A DNA stretch of 64,000 nucleotides, taken from positions 16,820 through 80,819 of the forward strand of contig CAAHFI010191642.1 in the NCBI GenBank assembly GCA_900893395.1. The letters run 5' to 3'. Below, piece after piece: positions 14,192 through 23,918 of this stretch; the first letter of the stretch is position 1; the number at the start of each line of letters is the position of its first letter. The notes beneath the pieces are model-generated. The model was given only the letters and a program-made list of their open reading frames with translations, made no database searches and was not told where the DNA came from. The stretch comes from Euglena gracilis (lineage: Eukaryota; Euglenozoa; Euglenophyceae; Euglenales; Euglenaceae). A program made the position numbers and the translations under genes.

Positions 14192-16334
14192 TTACCTACC
14201 TGCCAGTCCCACCTTTGTGCGCACGAGCTGAGCAGTGTTGTCAAACGGATGCATCTCCGCGCAGTTTTGCTTCTTGCATTGAATGTGGTTCAACACCTGC
14301 AGGAATGGAAATTGTGGTTTATTCATTTTTGCACGATTTATACCTGGTCCATGGCTTGCCTCTTCCTTGATTGGTAGCAGTATGTTTCCTTAATGCACTT
14401 TTCACTGGTGAGCATTGCTTCACCAAGGAAGGCAATATGTTCATTGGCCGGGTTCTCCCTCAAGTAGTCTGTGACGGATGTTCATAGCAAGGGGGGAAAA
14501 ATAGTAAGCACACCCACAGCAAACATTCGCCGGGCAATTTGCAGGTTGAGTGAAACACCCAAGTGATCTTGGGCTGCTGTCTTGAAGTACATACTGAAGC
14601 CCTTCACGTAAATTGGCTTCCCCTGGCAGGACTGCAAAACACATAATCGTGCTCTATGTTGAGATAATTTCATGGCATTTACCGAAACTTGTAGCAGGGA
14701 GTCGAACAGTGATAAGGGTTTTGCACCAACACGCTCACCTCACCTTCAAATGGAAGAAGGTAGAAAAGGTTTATAAGAATGTACGTTGCGGTGTTTAACC
14801 CAAAAAAAGTTATGGAAATTATCAGAAAAAGTATGACTTTATAACCCATTGTGTTAATGCCATGTTCGATGAACTGCCATTGGCCTGTACTTCAACACCC
14901 ACAGCTTGAAAAGTTCCTCAGCATCCTTTGGTAGCTCCAAAGTCACATCACCTGTTGTCCTGTGCGTCTTATGCCTCCTTATGAACAGCTCTGTCTTCTC
15001 TGGAGAAATATTGTATGAATCTGAAGAAAATGGATGTTGTGCATGAAAAAGGTCAAGGGGATACTTGTGGATGGCGAATTCAACGCCTGCAGTGCCCAAA
15101 AAGGTTTTCCACGAAGTGGAGGAATCAAAATCTGAAGACCAAGCACCAGACAGTCTTGCACGCACCACAAATTGTCTGTCGTCAACTGTCCACGTGCATC
15201 CATTTGGAAGACCTTGTCTTTGAAAGCGAGAAAGCTTTGCAGCACGCTCTCGTACGTTGGTATCGAGCACAGGCTTGAGGAACAATGTAAGTTAAGAAAT
15301 GCCTCAAAGGTCATGAAATGTCAAAAATTGTGGCACAATGGTCAACTTCCTTGAAAATATAAAAAAAAACGTTTTTGAAATATTGGTGGAACTCACAAAA
15401 CCTTTGTACTTTCGACAAAGTTTCGTTTTTTTTCATGGATGCAGTGAATTCCAATTTCAATTATGCCACAAATTTAAAATGATTTTTTGCGACTACCAAA
15501 CCACCACTGCAATCTCACCAGGGAACTTTGCGGAACAAATCACAAAATTAACACCGTTTTCTTGTGCCGGTACCTGTTCAAAGTGACACTACCTAATAAC
15601 CTGCAGATAACTGCGGTCAGTGCCCAAGCCTGGATTGAACGTGTTCATACTTACCAGAAGCACGATCCTCTCGTGAATGAAGAAGGCTGGAGGTCAACGA
15701 CTTCATAGAGGATAGAAAATTTGACAGCTCAGCTTCAGGCCATGAAAACTTCAGGCTCCAAAATCTTGAGAAGCATATCAAATTGTGCACCTGATAACAA
15801 TTTTTGTGGTAGTGCATCAGTGGATTAAATACCTGGTCAGCCACATATTTGTTTCTTCTTCCTTTTGAAATCAAATCCTTTGAGAACTCAAAAATGCTCT
15901 CCTTTGTGAATGTCAGCCGGTCTTCATGAAATGAAGCTAATCGGTGTACCGTGCCACACACTTGCCTAGCTGTTGTGTTGCTTATTTTGGCAGTCGACCT
16001 TCCCTCTGAAATGTCTTGAGTACTCCAAACTGTGAATTGATGCAACAGCTCAGTAACTTCTTTAACTGGGAGGCCATTAATTTGTCGCGGTGCTTCTGAA
16101 TGCAGGGTTCCTGAAGCTTGTTTCCTAAAAGCAACTTTACCTTGAGGCGCTGCGGTGAAAACTCGGCGACCGTTCCGCATTCGCGGTGCACCTGTAGAAA
16201 ACTGAAGTTTCAAGGAAAATTAAAAAACGAACACCTTTCTCGCACCGATGTGAACGATATCCAGCAAGAGAAAAGAACTCTCTTTCACAGACATCGCACT
16301 TTTTGCATAACCCGCTGCTCTTTGGTGCTGGCAT
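14192..16334 (-). CDS. Zinc-finger tyrosine-recombinase-like gene, multi-exon, possibly broken
   Basis: Start chosen at the ATG at 16334. Exon 16235-16334 encodes a C2H2-like finger, CDVC-x12-H (SLAGYRSHRC). A 43-bp phase-1 intron (16192-16234) leads to a helical domain (15833-16191). An optional 42-bp in-frame intron (15791-15832) and a donor GTAAGT at 15654 follow. Exon 15065-15273 ends in LQILIPPLRGK, the box-I Arg motif of eukaryotic tyrosine recombinases. A 44-bp intron (15021-15064) joins it in frame to IRRHKTHRTTGD, the catalytic-Lys hairpin, then ELPKDAEEL...KYRP. C-terminal exons 14514-14631, 14344-14468 and 14192-14296 join in frame and carry IARRMFAV and HIAFLGEAM...ETYCYQ, the expected box-II and Tyr region; the usual box-II His appears as Gln. 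14632-14869 is unresolved, with a one-base frame slip after RPMA. 15274-15592 is also uncertain. Alternatives: Crypton, DIRS/Ngaro or viral-type integrase. Family call is by motif only. Confidence 0.6.
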
Positions 16335-16404
16335 TTTTTCTGAGGCTGTAACGACACAAAGAGCACTTGATCTATTCCCTATGGCCTGAGGGAAAAAAAC
16401 TACA

Positions 16405-16701
16405 GTGCACACTTTCTTTGATGCCATTTGTTATGCAAAAAGGTATAAAGCATTTTACATCTCCGCCCAGCTGTGGCCACACAAGGTCTTTCCAAACACC
16501 CTGGAAAAACTGCCCAAAGAGGGAAGGGACACCGACGGTGAAGCTCCCAAACGTTTCCAGTGGCCTCAAAAAAACGACGTTGGGATCCCGAGTGATTCGT
16601 CGCCGGCTTATGCACTCCAGGAACCTTTAGGGAACCAGGAGGAGATGACCAGGAGGGCGAAGCACAAGGGCAGGGTGAGCCCTGCCCTTGAGAGAGCTTG
16701 A
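16405..16701 (+). CDS. Candidate coding segment, 98 codons, unknown
   Basis: Plus-strand open frame just upstream of, and divergent from, the recombinase-like gene. It begins HTFFDAICYAKRYKAFY and ends in a charged tail rich in Lys, Arg and Glu (about residues 35-98). Composition is protein-like, with few homopolymer runs, unlike the spurious frames nearby. A possible acceptor (AACTACAG) precedes it, so it may be a last exon. No family recognised. It overlaps minus-strand open frames, so coding status is unproven. Confidence 0.25.
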   Translation: MHTFFDAICYAKRYKAFYISAQLWPHKVFPNTLEKLPKEGRDTDGEAPKRFQWPQKNDVGIPSDSSPAYALQEPLGNQEEMTRRAKHKGRVSPALERA

Positions 16702-17013
16702 GCCAGGTGAGTGAAAGAGGACGTCTGCCCCCTGTTGCACTTCGTCCGATTTGTTCCACAGCGGAGACCGCCCTCCCCAAAGAAAATTTCCGAGTACATG
16801 TAAAAGTTGGACGAACTCTAAACTATCAACTTCTGTCGCCGCATGACCCCCATCTTTGGCTGATCGTCAGCTGATCACTTTAGGGTTAGGGCTAGGGAGA
16901 CAGCGCGCAGATTTTATTGTTTTGCTTACCTCGCAAGATTTTTTTGTTTTGCTTACACCTTCCTGCGCCGAAACGCAGCAGCCCCACAAAGCCTTTGTGA
17001 GCCCTCCACCCCA
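16702..17013. other. Intergenic, no gene; telomere-like motif
   Basis: No coding signal. It contains one degenerate run TTTAGGGTTAGGGCTAGGG at about 16881-16899, resembling plant/algal-type telomere repeats, and a short direct repeat around TTTTGTTTTGCTTACC (about 16916-16965). Too short to be telomeric. Confidence 0.4.
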
Positions 17014-17350
17014 ATAACCCCCCCCCAAAAAATAGTACCCCCCTTGGGCCGACTTTGGCCCCCTTGGGACTTCCGGTGAGAAATTAATACCCCCCCCCTG
17101 GTTTTGACCTGAAAAAGCAGGGGGAAATCACATTTTCTGACACAAAATTTAAAAAGCCACTTTTCTGGGTCAGCCGACCTCCAAAAAAAAAGTAAAAAAT
17201 CGTCAGAAAATGCATAGAATATTGCCCCCTGTGGGGGTTTTGGCGCTTTTTCATGGGGTCCTAAAGGACCTCAAAAAAATAAAAAATAATCTCCTCCCTA
17301 CAGCCGGGATTCCGGGCGAAAAAATACTATCCCGGCGGAAATATTTTTGT
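17014..17350 (+). repeat. Dispersed C/G-tract repeat, degenerate copy
   Basis: Homologous by eye to the better-preserved copy at 22517-22922. Shared landmarks in the same order are: AATA/AGTA followed by C runs, TTTTGACCTGAAAA, a block ending CCGACCTCCAAAAA (CTGACCTCCAAAAA in the other copy), GGGGGTTTTGGCGCT, and a right end with CGGGCGAA. Terminal repeats are decayed here. No ORF is associated. Confidence 0.55.
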
Positions 17351-18758
17351 CGGAGCACACAAGCGTGAGCCACCCCGGCAGCGCTAAAAAGGACTTCCCC
17401 ACCGCTTCCCGTTTGAAATCCTTCCAAATTGCCCGGGCAAAGGCTTTAGTGCGAATCTCCGGGGGGGGTCCCTTGCAAAACCAGGGGGACCCCCCGCGTC
17501 CAGTGTTCGGAGCCAAAGACAATCCCAGAGTGCACAGCCGGCACGAGGAGCCGAAGTTTGACGTCGCTCCCGAAGTGGAGGGGAGGGGGGCACCCTTCCA
17601 AAAACTCGGGGGGGGGCCCTATCTCCTTTCCCCCTGGGGGGTGAACAAGGCGTGCCTCGCAGGTCATTTTTGCTTCGCCCTCAGTGTCCCTTCCTCCCCG
17701 GGCGGCTTTTCCTCGAGGGAGTACGACGCTGCCTCATGTCTGAAGAGCTTCCTTCAAAAACCTTTTCCGGCCCTCCTTGCTGGGGTGTGTGCCCGGCGCC
17801 ACCTGGGGGATTTGCAAGGGAAACTCTTTTCTCCGAACAAAAAAATTCTGCTCCGCGGAAAGCCGAAAGTGGCCAAAAACAAACCTCCAAGTGAGGGAGG
17901 TTCCCCCCCCCGACGAGGGCACATTATTAAAAAAAATTTGCGTCCCCACAGGTGGTGTATTTTTGTGCTCCCGCACCCTCCAAAACGCTGCCCACACAAG
18001 GGCCACCGACCACACAACCCCCAAGGCCTTCGACCCAATGGAAAAAACCTTTTCGGGGAAATGGCGGCATCCTTGCGCTCACCCGGCATTTGCCAAGCTG
18101 GGGTAGAAAATGCGACGGCATCGCCTTTTTTCTGACTAACAAAGACTTTGTCGCTTTTTACCCTAAAACTTGGAAAATCCGGCATACGGTTTCACATTTT
18201 GGGGTGCACCACATGGCAAATAAAACGCAATTGTGTGAAATGTGATGCGAGTGAATCATGAGTGCAGAAGTTTGGCATTATGCACAATCAACAATCATGT
18301 GATGTTTAGACATAATTGCACTGTTGTAAACTGAGACTAGGTGGGAAACCTACCATCCCCCCCCCCCCGCACTGGGGCACCCCCCAGACATGTTTCAAGC
18401 GGAAAAGATGAGCAATTTCCACATTATTTCAAAAAATTTTAAAAATACTCGGTGTATAAAATTTTCTGAAAATAATCATGTTCGCAAATTTTTTTGGTGA
18501 TAAATCTGCCAACCATTGATTTTTTATTGATTAATGGACATTGACCTGGAGCACGATGGATGGACGGGATGCAGATGGGTGGGGGGGGAGAAGGGGGGTG
18601 AAGGCTGTTCCCATACCCAGTTCCATCTTTTCCCCATGGCCTTCACAACTTCAAAGCCCATAATTGCCATCATTTTCATTGCCGACCCCCCACCGTCCCC
18701 ACAACCCACCACAAAATAGATAAACAACAGGGGGGGGGTGGAACAAAAAGAAAATCAA
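17351..18758. other. GC-rich non-coding-type region
   Basis: About 1.4 kb with long C and G runs to about 18.1 kb and AT-rich sequence after that. A 262-codon plus-strand frame (17347-18135) and several overlapping minus-strand frames are open because this GC-rich DNA has few stops. Their translations are low-complexity with no domain, so none is called. A G-rich tract follows near 18580-18600. Confidence 0.5.
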
Positions 18759-19255
18759 AGGCCATGCCTCAGGAGAATAAGCAGAGGGAAATAGCCATTT
18801 GGACCCCTGTGTCGGCACATGGGGGTCAAAAAGAAAACACTACCCCTCCAAAGCACCCCAGAGAGTGTTAATTTTTGGGATAAAAGAAGCTTGTTTCGAG
18901 GATTATTTGGGGCTTTTTTAAGACCGGGGGGAGGGGGGTCCCCCCACCCACCCATCCACCCACGCAATGGAGGGGGGGGCTTTGGGGGGTTTCCATGAAA
19001 ATGGCCCAAAAAATGCAAAAATGCAAAAAAAAAATACCATGGCACCAAAAAAATATGTACACTGTTGCCCCCCCCCCTTGGGGGCCATGGGCTCGGCCGG
19101 ACGGTCAAGACTAAAAAAGAAACCTCTGATTTAGGATGCACCCCATAACTAACGGGGGGTGGAAGAAAAAGAACAACCAATCGTTCAGGGCAAAGTCCTT
19201 GGGGGGTCAACAAAATGATCCAAATATATTTCTCTTGTTCGTCGACTTTGGCGCC
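18759..19255 (+). repeat. Duplicated 0.5-kb segment, copy A
   Basis: Shares ordered landmarks with copy B (19419-19925): GGCCATGCC, GTCGGCACATGGGGGTCAAAA, CACTACCCCTCCA, a GGGGTCCCCCCACCC palindrome, TTTCCATGAAAATGGCC, GGGCTCGGCCGGA, TGCACCCCATAA, GGTGGAAGAAAAA, and an end at CTCTTGTTCGTCGAC. The copies have diverged by many substitutions and small indels. No convincing ORF or terminal repeat. Confidence 0.85.
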
Positions 19256-19418
19256 CTTAGGTCCCGGGACCATTGGGACCATGGGTACCTGCTGGGTTGG
19301 CTAGGTGCCAAAAACACCGTTTCCTGGCACATAAAATTCAGCCATATTCCCGTCATTGGATCCCAGTGATATTTCGAGATGACATAGGATCTAATGACCC
19401 TTGAGGGGCTCAAACAAG
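19256..19418 (+). repeat. Decayed single monomer of the 217-bp satellite
   Basis: Same order and orientation as the satellite from CTTAGGT through CCATGGGTACC, GGTGCCAAAAAC, TTTCCTGGCACATAA, CATTGGATCCC, GATATTT and GGATCTA to GGGCTCAAACAAG, about monomer positions 124-217-67. It carries scattered substitutions and a short GGGACCAT duplication. It has ACCTGCT where the homogenised arrays have ACCGGCT, a state also seen in the noisy monomers after 60.7 kb. It sits exactly between copies A and B of the duplicated segment. Confidence 0.9.
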
Positions 19419-19925
19419 GCCATGCCCCAGGGAGAATAAATAGAGGGAAATAAGGAAATAGCCATTTGCACCCATGTGTCGGCACATGGGGGTCAAAAAA
19501 AAACCAAGCACACTACCCCTCCACAGCACCCCCGAGGGTGCTAATTTTTTGGATAAAAAGAGCTTGTTGCAGGATAAATTATTGGGGGCTTTTTAAAGAC
19601 CAAGGGAGGGGGGGTCCCCCCACCCACCCCATGGAGGGGCTTTGGGGGGGGGTTCGGGGATTTTCCATGAAAATGGCCAAAGAATTGTGAAAATGCTGAA
19701 AATGCCATGTCCCCCATTGGACCCCCCCTCGGCGGCCAAGGGCTCGGCCGGAACCCACCCACGGGGGGGGGGGGTAATACGAAAAAAACCCCTGATTTAG
19801 GGTGCACCCCATAAATAACTTTGTGGGGGTGGAAGAAAAAAAACAACCAAACGTGCAATACAAAGTCATTGGGGGTCAACAAAGGATCCAAAAATGCAAT
19901 TATGTCATTCCTCTTGTTCGTCGAC
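19419..19925 (+). repeat. Duplicated 0.5-kb segment, copy B
   Basis: Second copy of the segment at 18759-19255, in the same orientation. It starts directly at the end of the satellite relic and ends at CTCTTGTTCGTCGAC, after which the sequence no longer matches copy A's flank. C/G runs have changed length between copies. Confidence 0.85.
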
Positions 19926-20476
19926 GTTATTTCAATCTTGGGTTGGTGTGGGTGGTTAGAAACCCAGCCCATCAAAGTCAAAAAATCTGAGAGTTTGGAG
20001 TTTTGCAAAAAGCAGCTTTGAATTCATTCCACCCCTAATTGCCCCCCCTTAATTCGCCAAATGGCCTCAAGGACAAGGTCGGCCAATTTCGGCAAGGCCG
20101 CAAAAACGGCTCAGAACACCTCCAAAAACGTCCGTTTCGAAAATTTGAAAATTTGCTCGGTAAGAAAAAGTCATAACCAATCCAATTGTGCACACAAAAT
20201 TGACCAATTTTGCACAGATAAAAAAGTTTGGGGGTCGGGGTGTGAAATTGGGGGTGTGAAGGAGCCTCGGCCAAATAGAGGGGGGGTGAGGGTAAATAAT
20301 TTCACCCACAAACCACAATTTCTTCACATCACCAAATAAAGCAAAAAAAACACCTCTTTGTGGGGAGAGGGACAAAAGCAATGCGAAGGTATGGCCACCT
20401 TGGGGTAAAATCCAAGTTGGAAGTTGTGTAAGGGTTTTTTTCAACTCCTCCTCACACCCAATTTGCTCCACACAAT
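19926..20476. other. Intergenic region, no gene seen
   Basis: Mixed AT-rich and C/G-tract sequence downstream of the nine-exon gene's stop. It has overlapping short frames on both strands with low-complexity translations. A poly(A)-like stretch and G8 run occur near 20280-20350. No repeat partner was recognised. Confidence 0.4.
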
Positions 20477-22019
20477 TCAACAAAGCAGTACCCAAATTGA
20501 TGGCAGACCCTTCTCAACATAAATAATTTGTGTAAATGGAACAAAAAGCAAGCAAACAGGGGGGGGACAAAAAAAGGTCTGTTTGGCACAACTTGGATCT
20601 GTGCATAGATTCAATTCCTCTCCGACATCCCCCTCTTCCTCATCCACTCTCGATGAGGAGACTTCATCATCCTCTGTCGTTGGCCCACGTCTGCGTGCAA
20701 TGCCAAGCTGAGCCAAAGGAACGGTGCCTTCGGTGGAAGACCCAGCACCTTGACCTTGGGAGAATGGCGAGGGGGGGAGGATCGAAAAAATAACAAACCT
20801 CTGCCAAAAATTATTGATGTTCGATTGGCAATAAGATCCAAGGAAGCCTCGGCATCTTCAATGGTCTCCTCAGGTTCCAAGTGATCTTCTCCTTGAAATA
20901 TGACCTAAATGTTTTAAACTAGTATCTCATTCCAACACCTTCAAAGAAACCTTTCCCTCTGAACTTAAAGCTCCTTCAAGCGATTTCAAAATTCGTGGGT
21001 TCGTCTTCGTGAACTCAAACATCTGGTGCCAAAATGTAGTTTTCATTATGACACGCGGTCGAACATCCACTTCAAAATCAATAAGCCACCTTGGATATTT
21101 GTATTGTGCCTTTTAAAAAAAAAGTTTGTTTGAAGAGAAATTTCAACAGAGCCACACCCCATTTGCGGCTGCACTTGTTAACATAAAACGTGCCTCTCTT
21201 ATTGGGGTTCCGCAACCCACAGGTTCTTCGAGGGCAAAATTCTTGTTCAGCCTTGGGTCCCTACATTGAAAATTATTGCAAAAATGATAAAATATCCACA
21301 AACCTGGCCCCTGGAATAATCAAAGCCGATTGCCCAAAATGCCGGCTGAGGTGGCAAGGAAATCCTTTTGCCGTTTGCCACAAATTTTGCATCATTGTCT
21401 TTCCTTTCATAGTCGTGGCATCTTGTTGAAACAAATTGAAGAGCTCTTCGCTCATGATCTATCAACCAAAAATAAATTGGATGAAAATGAACAAAACAAT
21501 ACCGGTTGAGGTTCTAAATTGTCGTGGTGCGCTTTCAAAACATCCTCAACTGAGATTTTTTCATGAGCCTCCTTATATTCGGCATTGGCTTGCAAATCTC
21601 GGCTCATTTTCGGGAGGAGTGCTCTCAAATTGTGCTTTATTATCATTGCCACCAACCTGATGATAAATTTGCAAAGAAATTGATCCGGAGCAAAAAAAAA
21701 TACTTTTTGTCATCTCCTTCGGGAACTCCCTGGATTGCTTTTGCGGCATCCAATCCATATTTGCCCCATTCCTTCTTCAAAAAGATTTTCAATAATTTTT
21801 CCTTAAATGCAGCTGTGAAAACAGGGGAAAAAGATAAATGTTTCAATTGAAAACAAAAACCTGCATCTTTGCTTTTGTCGCACATGGCATCCAAAGATTG
21901 GTGGTTTTCAGCAAGTTGTCGAAATTGAAGCGCCCTGAAATTCGCAAAAAAAATTGGAAATTTTTTTCATTTAAATGAAAAAAATACCTTTTCCGAGCAT
22001 CATCGCTCTGCACTTGCAT
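20477..22019 (-). CDS. Nine-exon gene, 393 codons, unknown function
   Basis: Hand-spliced exons, all GT-AG: 22019-21988, 21934-21861, 21812-21704, 21656-21503, 21458-21304, 21260-21158, 21109-20939, 20904-20799, 20754-20477. Total 1,182 nt, one uninterrupted frame from ATG (22019) to TGA (20477). Introns are 53, 48, 47, 44, 43, 48, 34 and 44 bp, in mixed phases that all restore frame. Features: charged helical N-terminus (KEKLLKIFLKKEWGKYGLDAA, about residues 38-58), a central basic region with FPCHLSRHFGQSALI and TFWHQMFEFTKTNPRIL, and an acidic Ser-rich tail (EDDEVSSSRVDEEEGD) before a CTDPSC Cys pair. No family recognised and no signal peptide seen. The inverted partial copy at 22074-22515 keeps the same frame over much of exons 8-9, supporting the exon calls. 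The last ~35 residues are hydrophobic and could contain a missed intron. Confidence 0.7.
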
Positions 22020-22073
22020 TGTTTTGAAAAAAAAGGTTTCTAGGAAAAAACAGTGAAAAACCAACGGGTAGAG

Positions 22074-22515
22074 GTGACGAACGAGTGAGTGTTCGACCAC
22101 GCACACAATCGTGCAAACGACGTTTTGGCACCAGATGTTTGATTCCACGAACCATGCAAATCTCTTAAGCCTAAAACACTTTGCGCCATATTTATGGGAG
22201 AGATCATTTAGAGCCCGAGAAGAGAACTGAAGATGGATGCCTAGGCTTCCTTGGATCAGATTGCCAGTCCTTCTTGCCATTCTCCCAAAGTCAAGGTGTT
22301 GGGACTTCCACTGAAGGCACTGTTCCTCTTGGTAAACTTGGTATTGCATGCCGACGTGGGCCAGCAACAGAGGTTAATGAAATCTCCTCAACGAGAGCGG
22401 ATGAGGAAGGGGGGGGGACATAGGAGACGAATTGAATCAACACACATGTCCAAATTGTGCCAAAAATCCTTTATTTTTCTGTGTCCCCCCCTTTGCTCGC
22501 TTTTTTGTCAAAAAA
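22074..22515 (+). pseudogene. Inverted partial copy of the nine-exon gene, frameshifted
   Basis: Reverse-orientation relative of exons 7-9 of the neighbouring gene, head-to-head with it. Matching landmarks: GTTCGACC, TTTTGGCACCAGATGTTTGA, GAGAGATCATTTAGAGCCCGAG, TTCTCCCAAAGTCAAGGTG, GGCCCACGTCTGC-like GACGTGGGCC, GAATTGAATC and the Cys pair (CPNC). Codon alignment with the intact copy holds through the acidic tail, but a G9 run near 22410 is two bases longer than the intact copy allows and ends the frame. Another slip lies between VRPR and TTFWHQMFD. Exons 1-6 are absent. Homopolymer sequencing error could explain the G-run shift but not the missing exons. Confidence 0.65.
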
Positions 22516-22516
22516 A

Positions 22517-22922
22517 AGTTGGGGGAACTAAACCCCCCAAAAAATACCCCTCCAAATAATACCCTCCAAACAATACCCCCCCCGGGTCTGACTTCGGACG
22601 CCGAAATAACACCCCCCCTGGTTTCGGGCCGAAGGCCCGCATTTTGACCTGAAAATGTCGGTAAGAATCATAAGTTCCTGACAACAAATTACGAAAAAAA
22701 TTGATTTTTCTGGATCATCTGACCTCCAAAAAAATGGTAAATTGCAAAAGAAAGTCCAAAAAATGACCCCAAAGGGGGTTTTGGCGCTATTTTGGCTTTT
22801 TACGTGACTTCGAAAAATTTGGAAAAAAATTCGAAAAACAATACCCCCCAAATAATACTCCCCCTCGGGCCAGGACTTCGGGCGAAGAAATAACACCCCG
22901 GGGGGTATTATTTGGGGGGGGG
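22517..22922. repeat. C/G-tract element with terminal inverted repeats
   Basis: Left end runs CCCCCCAAAAAATACCCC then CCAAATAATACC; right end is GGGGGGTATTATTTGG, the reverse complement of CCAAATAATACCCCCC. Internal inverted or repeated blocks include AACACCCCCC and the CGGGCCGAAGGCCCG palindrome. About 0.4 kb, with no ORF of note. A degenerate relative is at 17014-17350. Most likely a non-autonomous MITE-like element, though C-run composition makes the ends hard to place. Confidence 0.5.
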
Positions 22923-23517
22923 TTACACGATGCCCAATCCCCAAGCAGACCATACATCTGCATATTTTTGAACCTCTCCAAATAGATTGCAAATGATATC
23001 CAAAATGAAACTTCAACATCACATGTGCATCAAAAAAAATTGACAGGTAACAGAAAATTGGTTTGGAATACGGAAAAATTTTATGCTTGTTTTCAGATGC
23101 TTCCCTTGCCTTTTGGTTTCTGAAACATACCTGGCCATGTTTGCTGATTGCCCCCCCCCCTCCCGGCTGTTAAAAAAAAATTCTCTTGTGGCACTGTGCA
23201 CCGAGGTTGAAACGAGGGTTTTGATGGTTTTTTTTGGGCTGATTTTGATCCAAAAATCGGACTAGCTGCAGCCCCCCCCCCCCGAGATGTACTGTGAACC
23301 CCCAAACAGAAATGTCTTGTATTCATGCAAAAAATATGCAAAAATGCATTTTTTAGGAATAATTTGGAAAAATCTTTTTTTTAAAGCAAACAGAACTTGT
23401 GATAATGATTCATTCACAAAGGGAATGGAAGCAACGTGAATGATCAAAGCAAGAAAGCAGATTTAGGTTGCGGGCGCTTCATCTTGGGCGGTCACCAAAA
23501 TGGATTTCTACATACCA
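22923..23517. other. Intergenic region, no gene seen
   Basis: AT-rich unique-looking sequence with C runs near 23152-23161 and 23272-23283. Short frames on both strands are interrupted by homopolymers. No feature supported. Confidence 0.4.
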
Positions 23518-23783
23518 ACATACATACACACATACATACATACATACATACATACATACATACATACATACATACATACATACATACATACATACATACA
23601 TACATACATACATACATACATACATACATACATACATACATACATACATACATACATACATACATACATACATACATACATACATACATACATACATACA
23701 TACATACATACATACATACATACATACATACATACATACATACATACATACATACATACATACATACATACATACATACATAC
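23518..23783 (+). repeat. (CATA)n microsatellite
   Basis: Uninterrupted CATA repeats from 23531 to 23783, about 63 units, preceded by a short imperfect lead-in (CATACACACATA). It generates open frames on both strands (Ile-His-Thr-Tyr and Met-Tyr-Val-Cys periodic) that are artefacts of a 4-bp repeat with no stop codon. Confidence 0.99.
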
Positions 23784-23918
23784 TTCCAAAATTAAATCAA
23801 CCTAGCTGACGAAGTTGCATTCTCAGCTGCAATAGATTGACATTTCAGTTTGCGAACGTGGTCGCAGGAGCATTGCGAGGGATTTTTTGTACGCCAAGAT
23901 GGCTTTGAACTTCAGTGA

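Noticed and set aside
16881-16899. Telomere repeat (TTTAGGG/TTAGGG)
   Set aside because: Only about three degenerate units; too short to indicate a chromosome end, although compatible with a subtelomeric origin.
17347-18135. 262-codon open frame on the plus strand
   Set aside because: Lies in GC-rich, C/G-run DNA with equally long overlapping frames on the minus strand; the translation is low-complexity Pro/Gly/Lys/Arg without any domain.
23436-23809. Periodic (IHTY)n and (MYVC)n proteins
   Set aside because: Direct translation of the CATA microsatellite, which has no stop codon in any frame.
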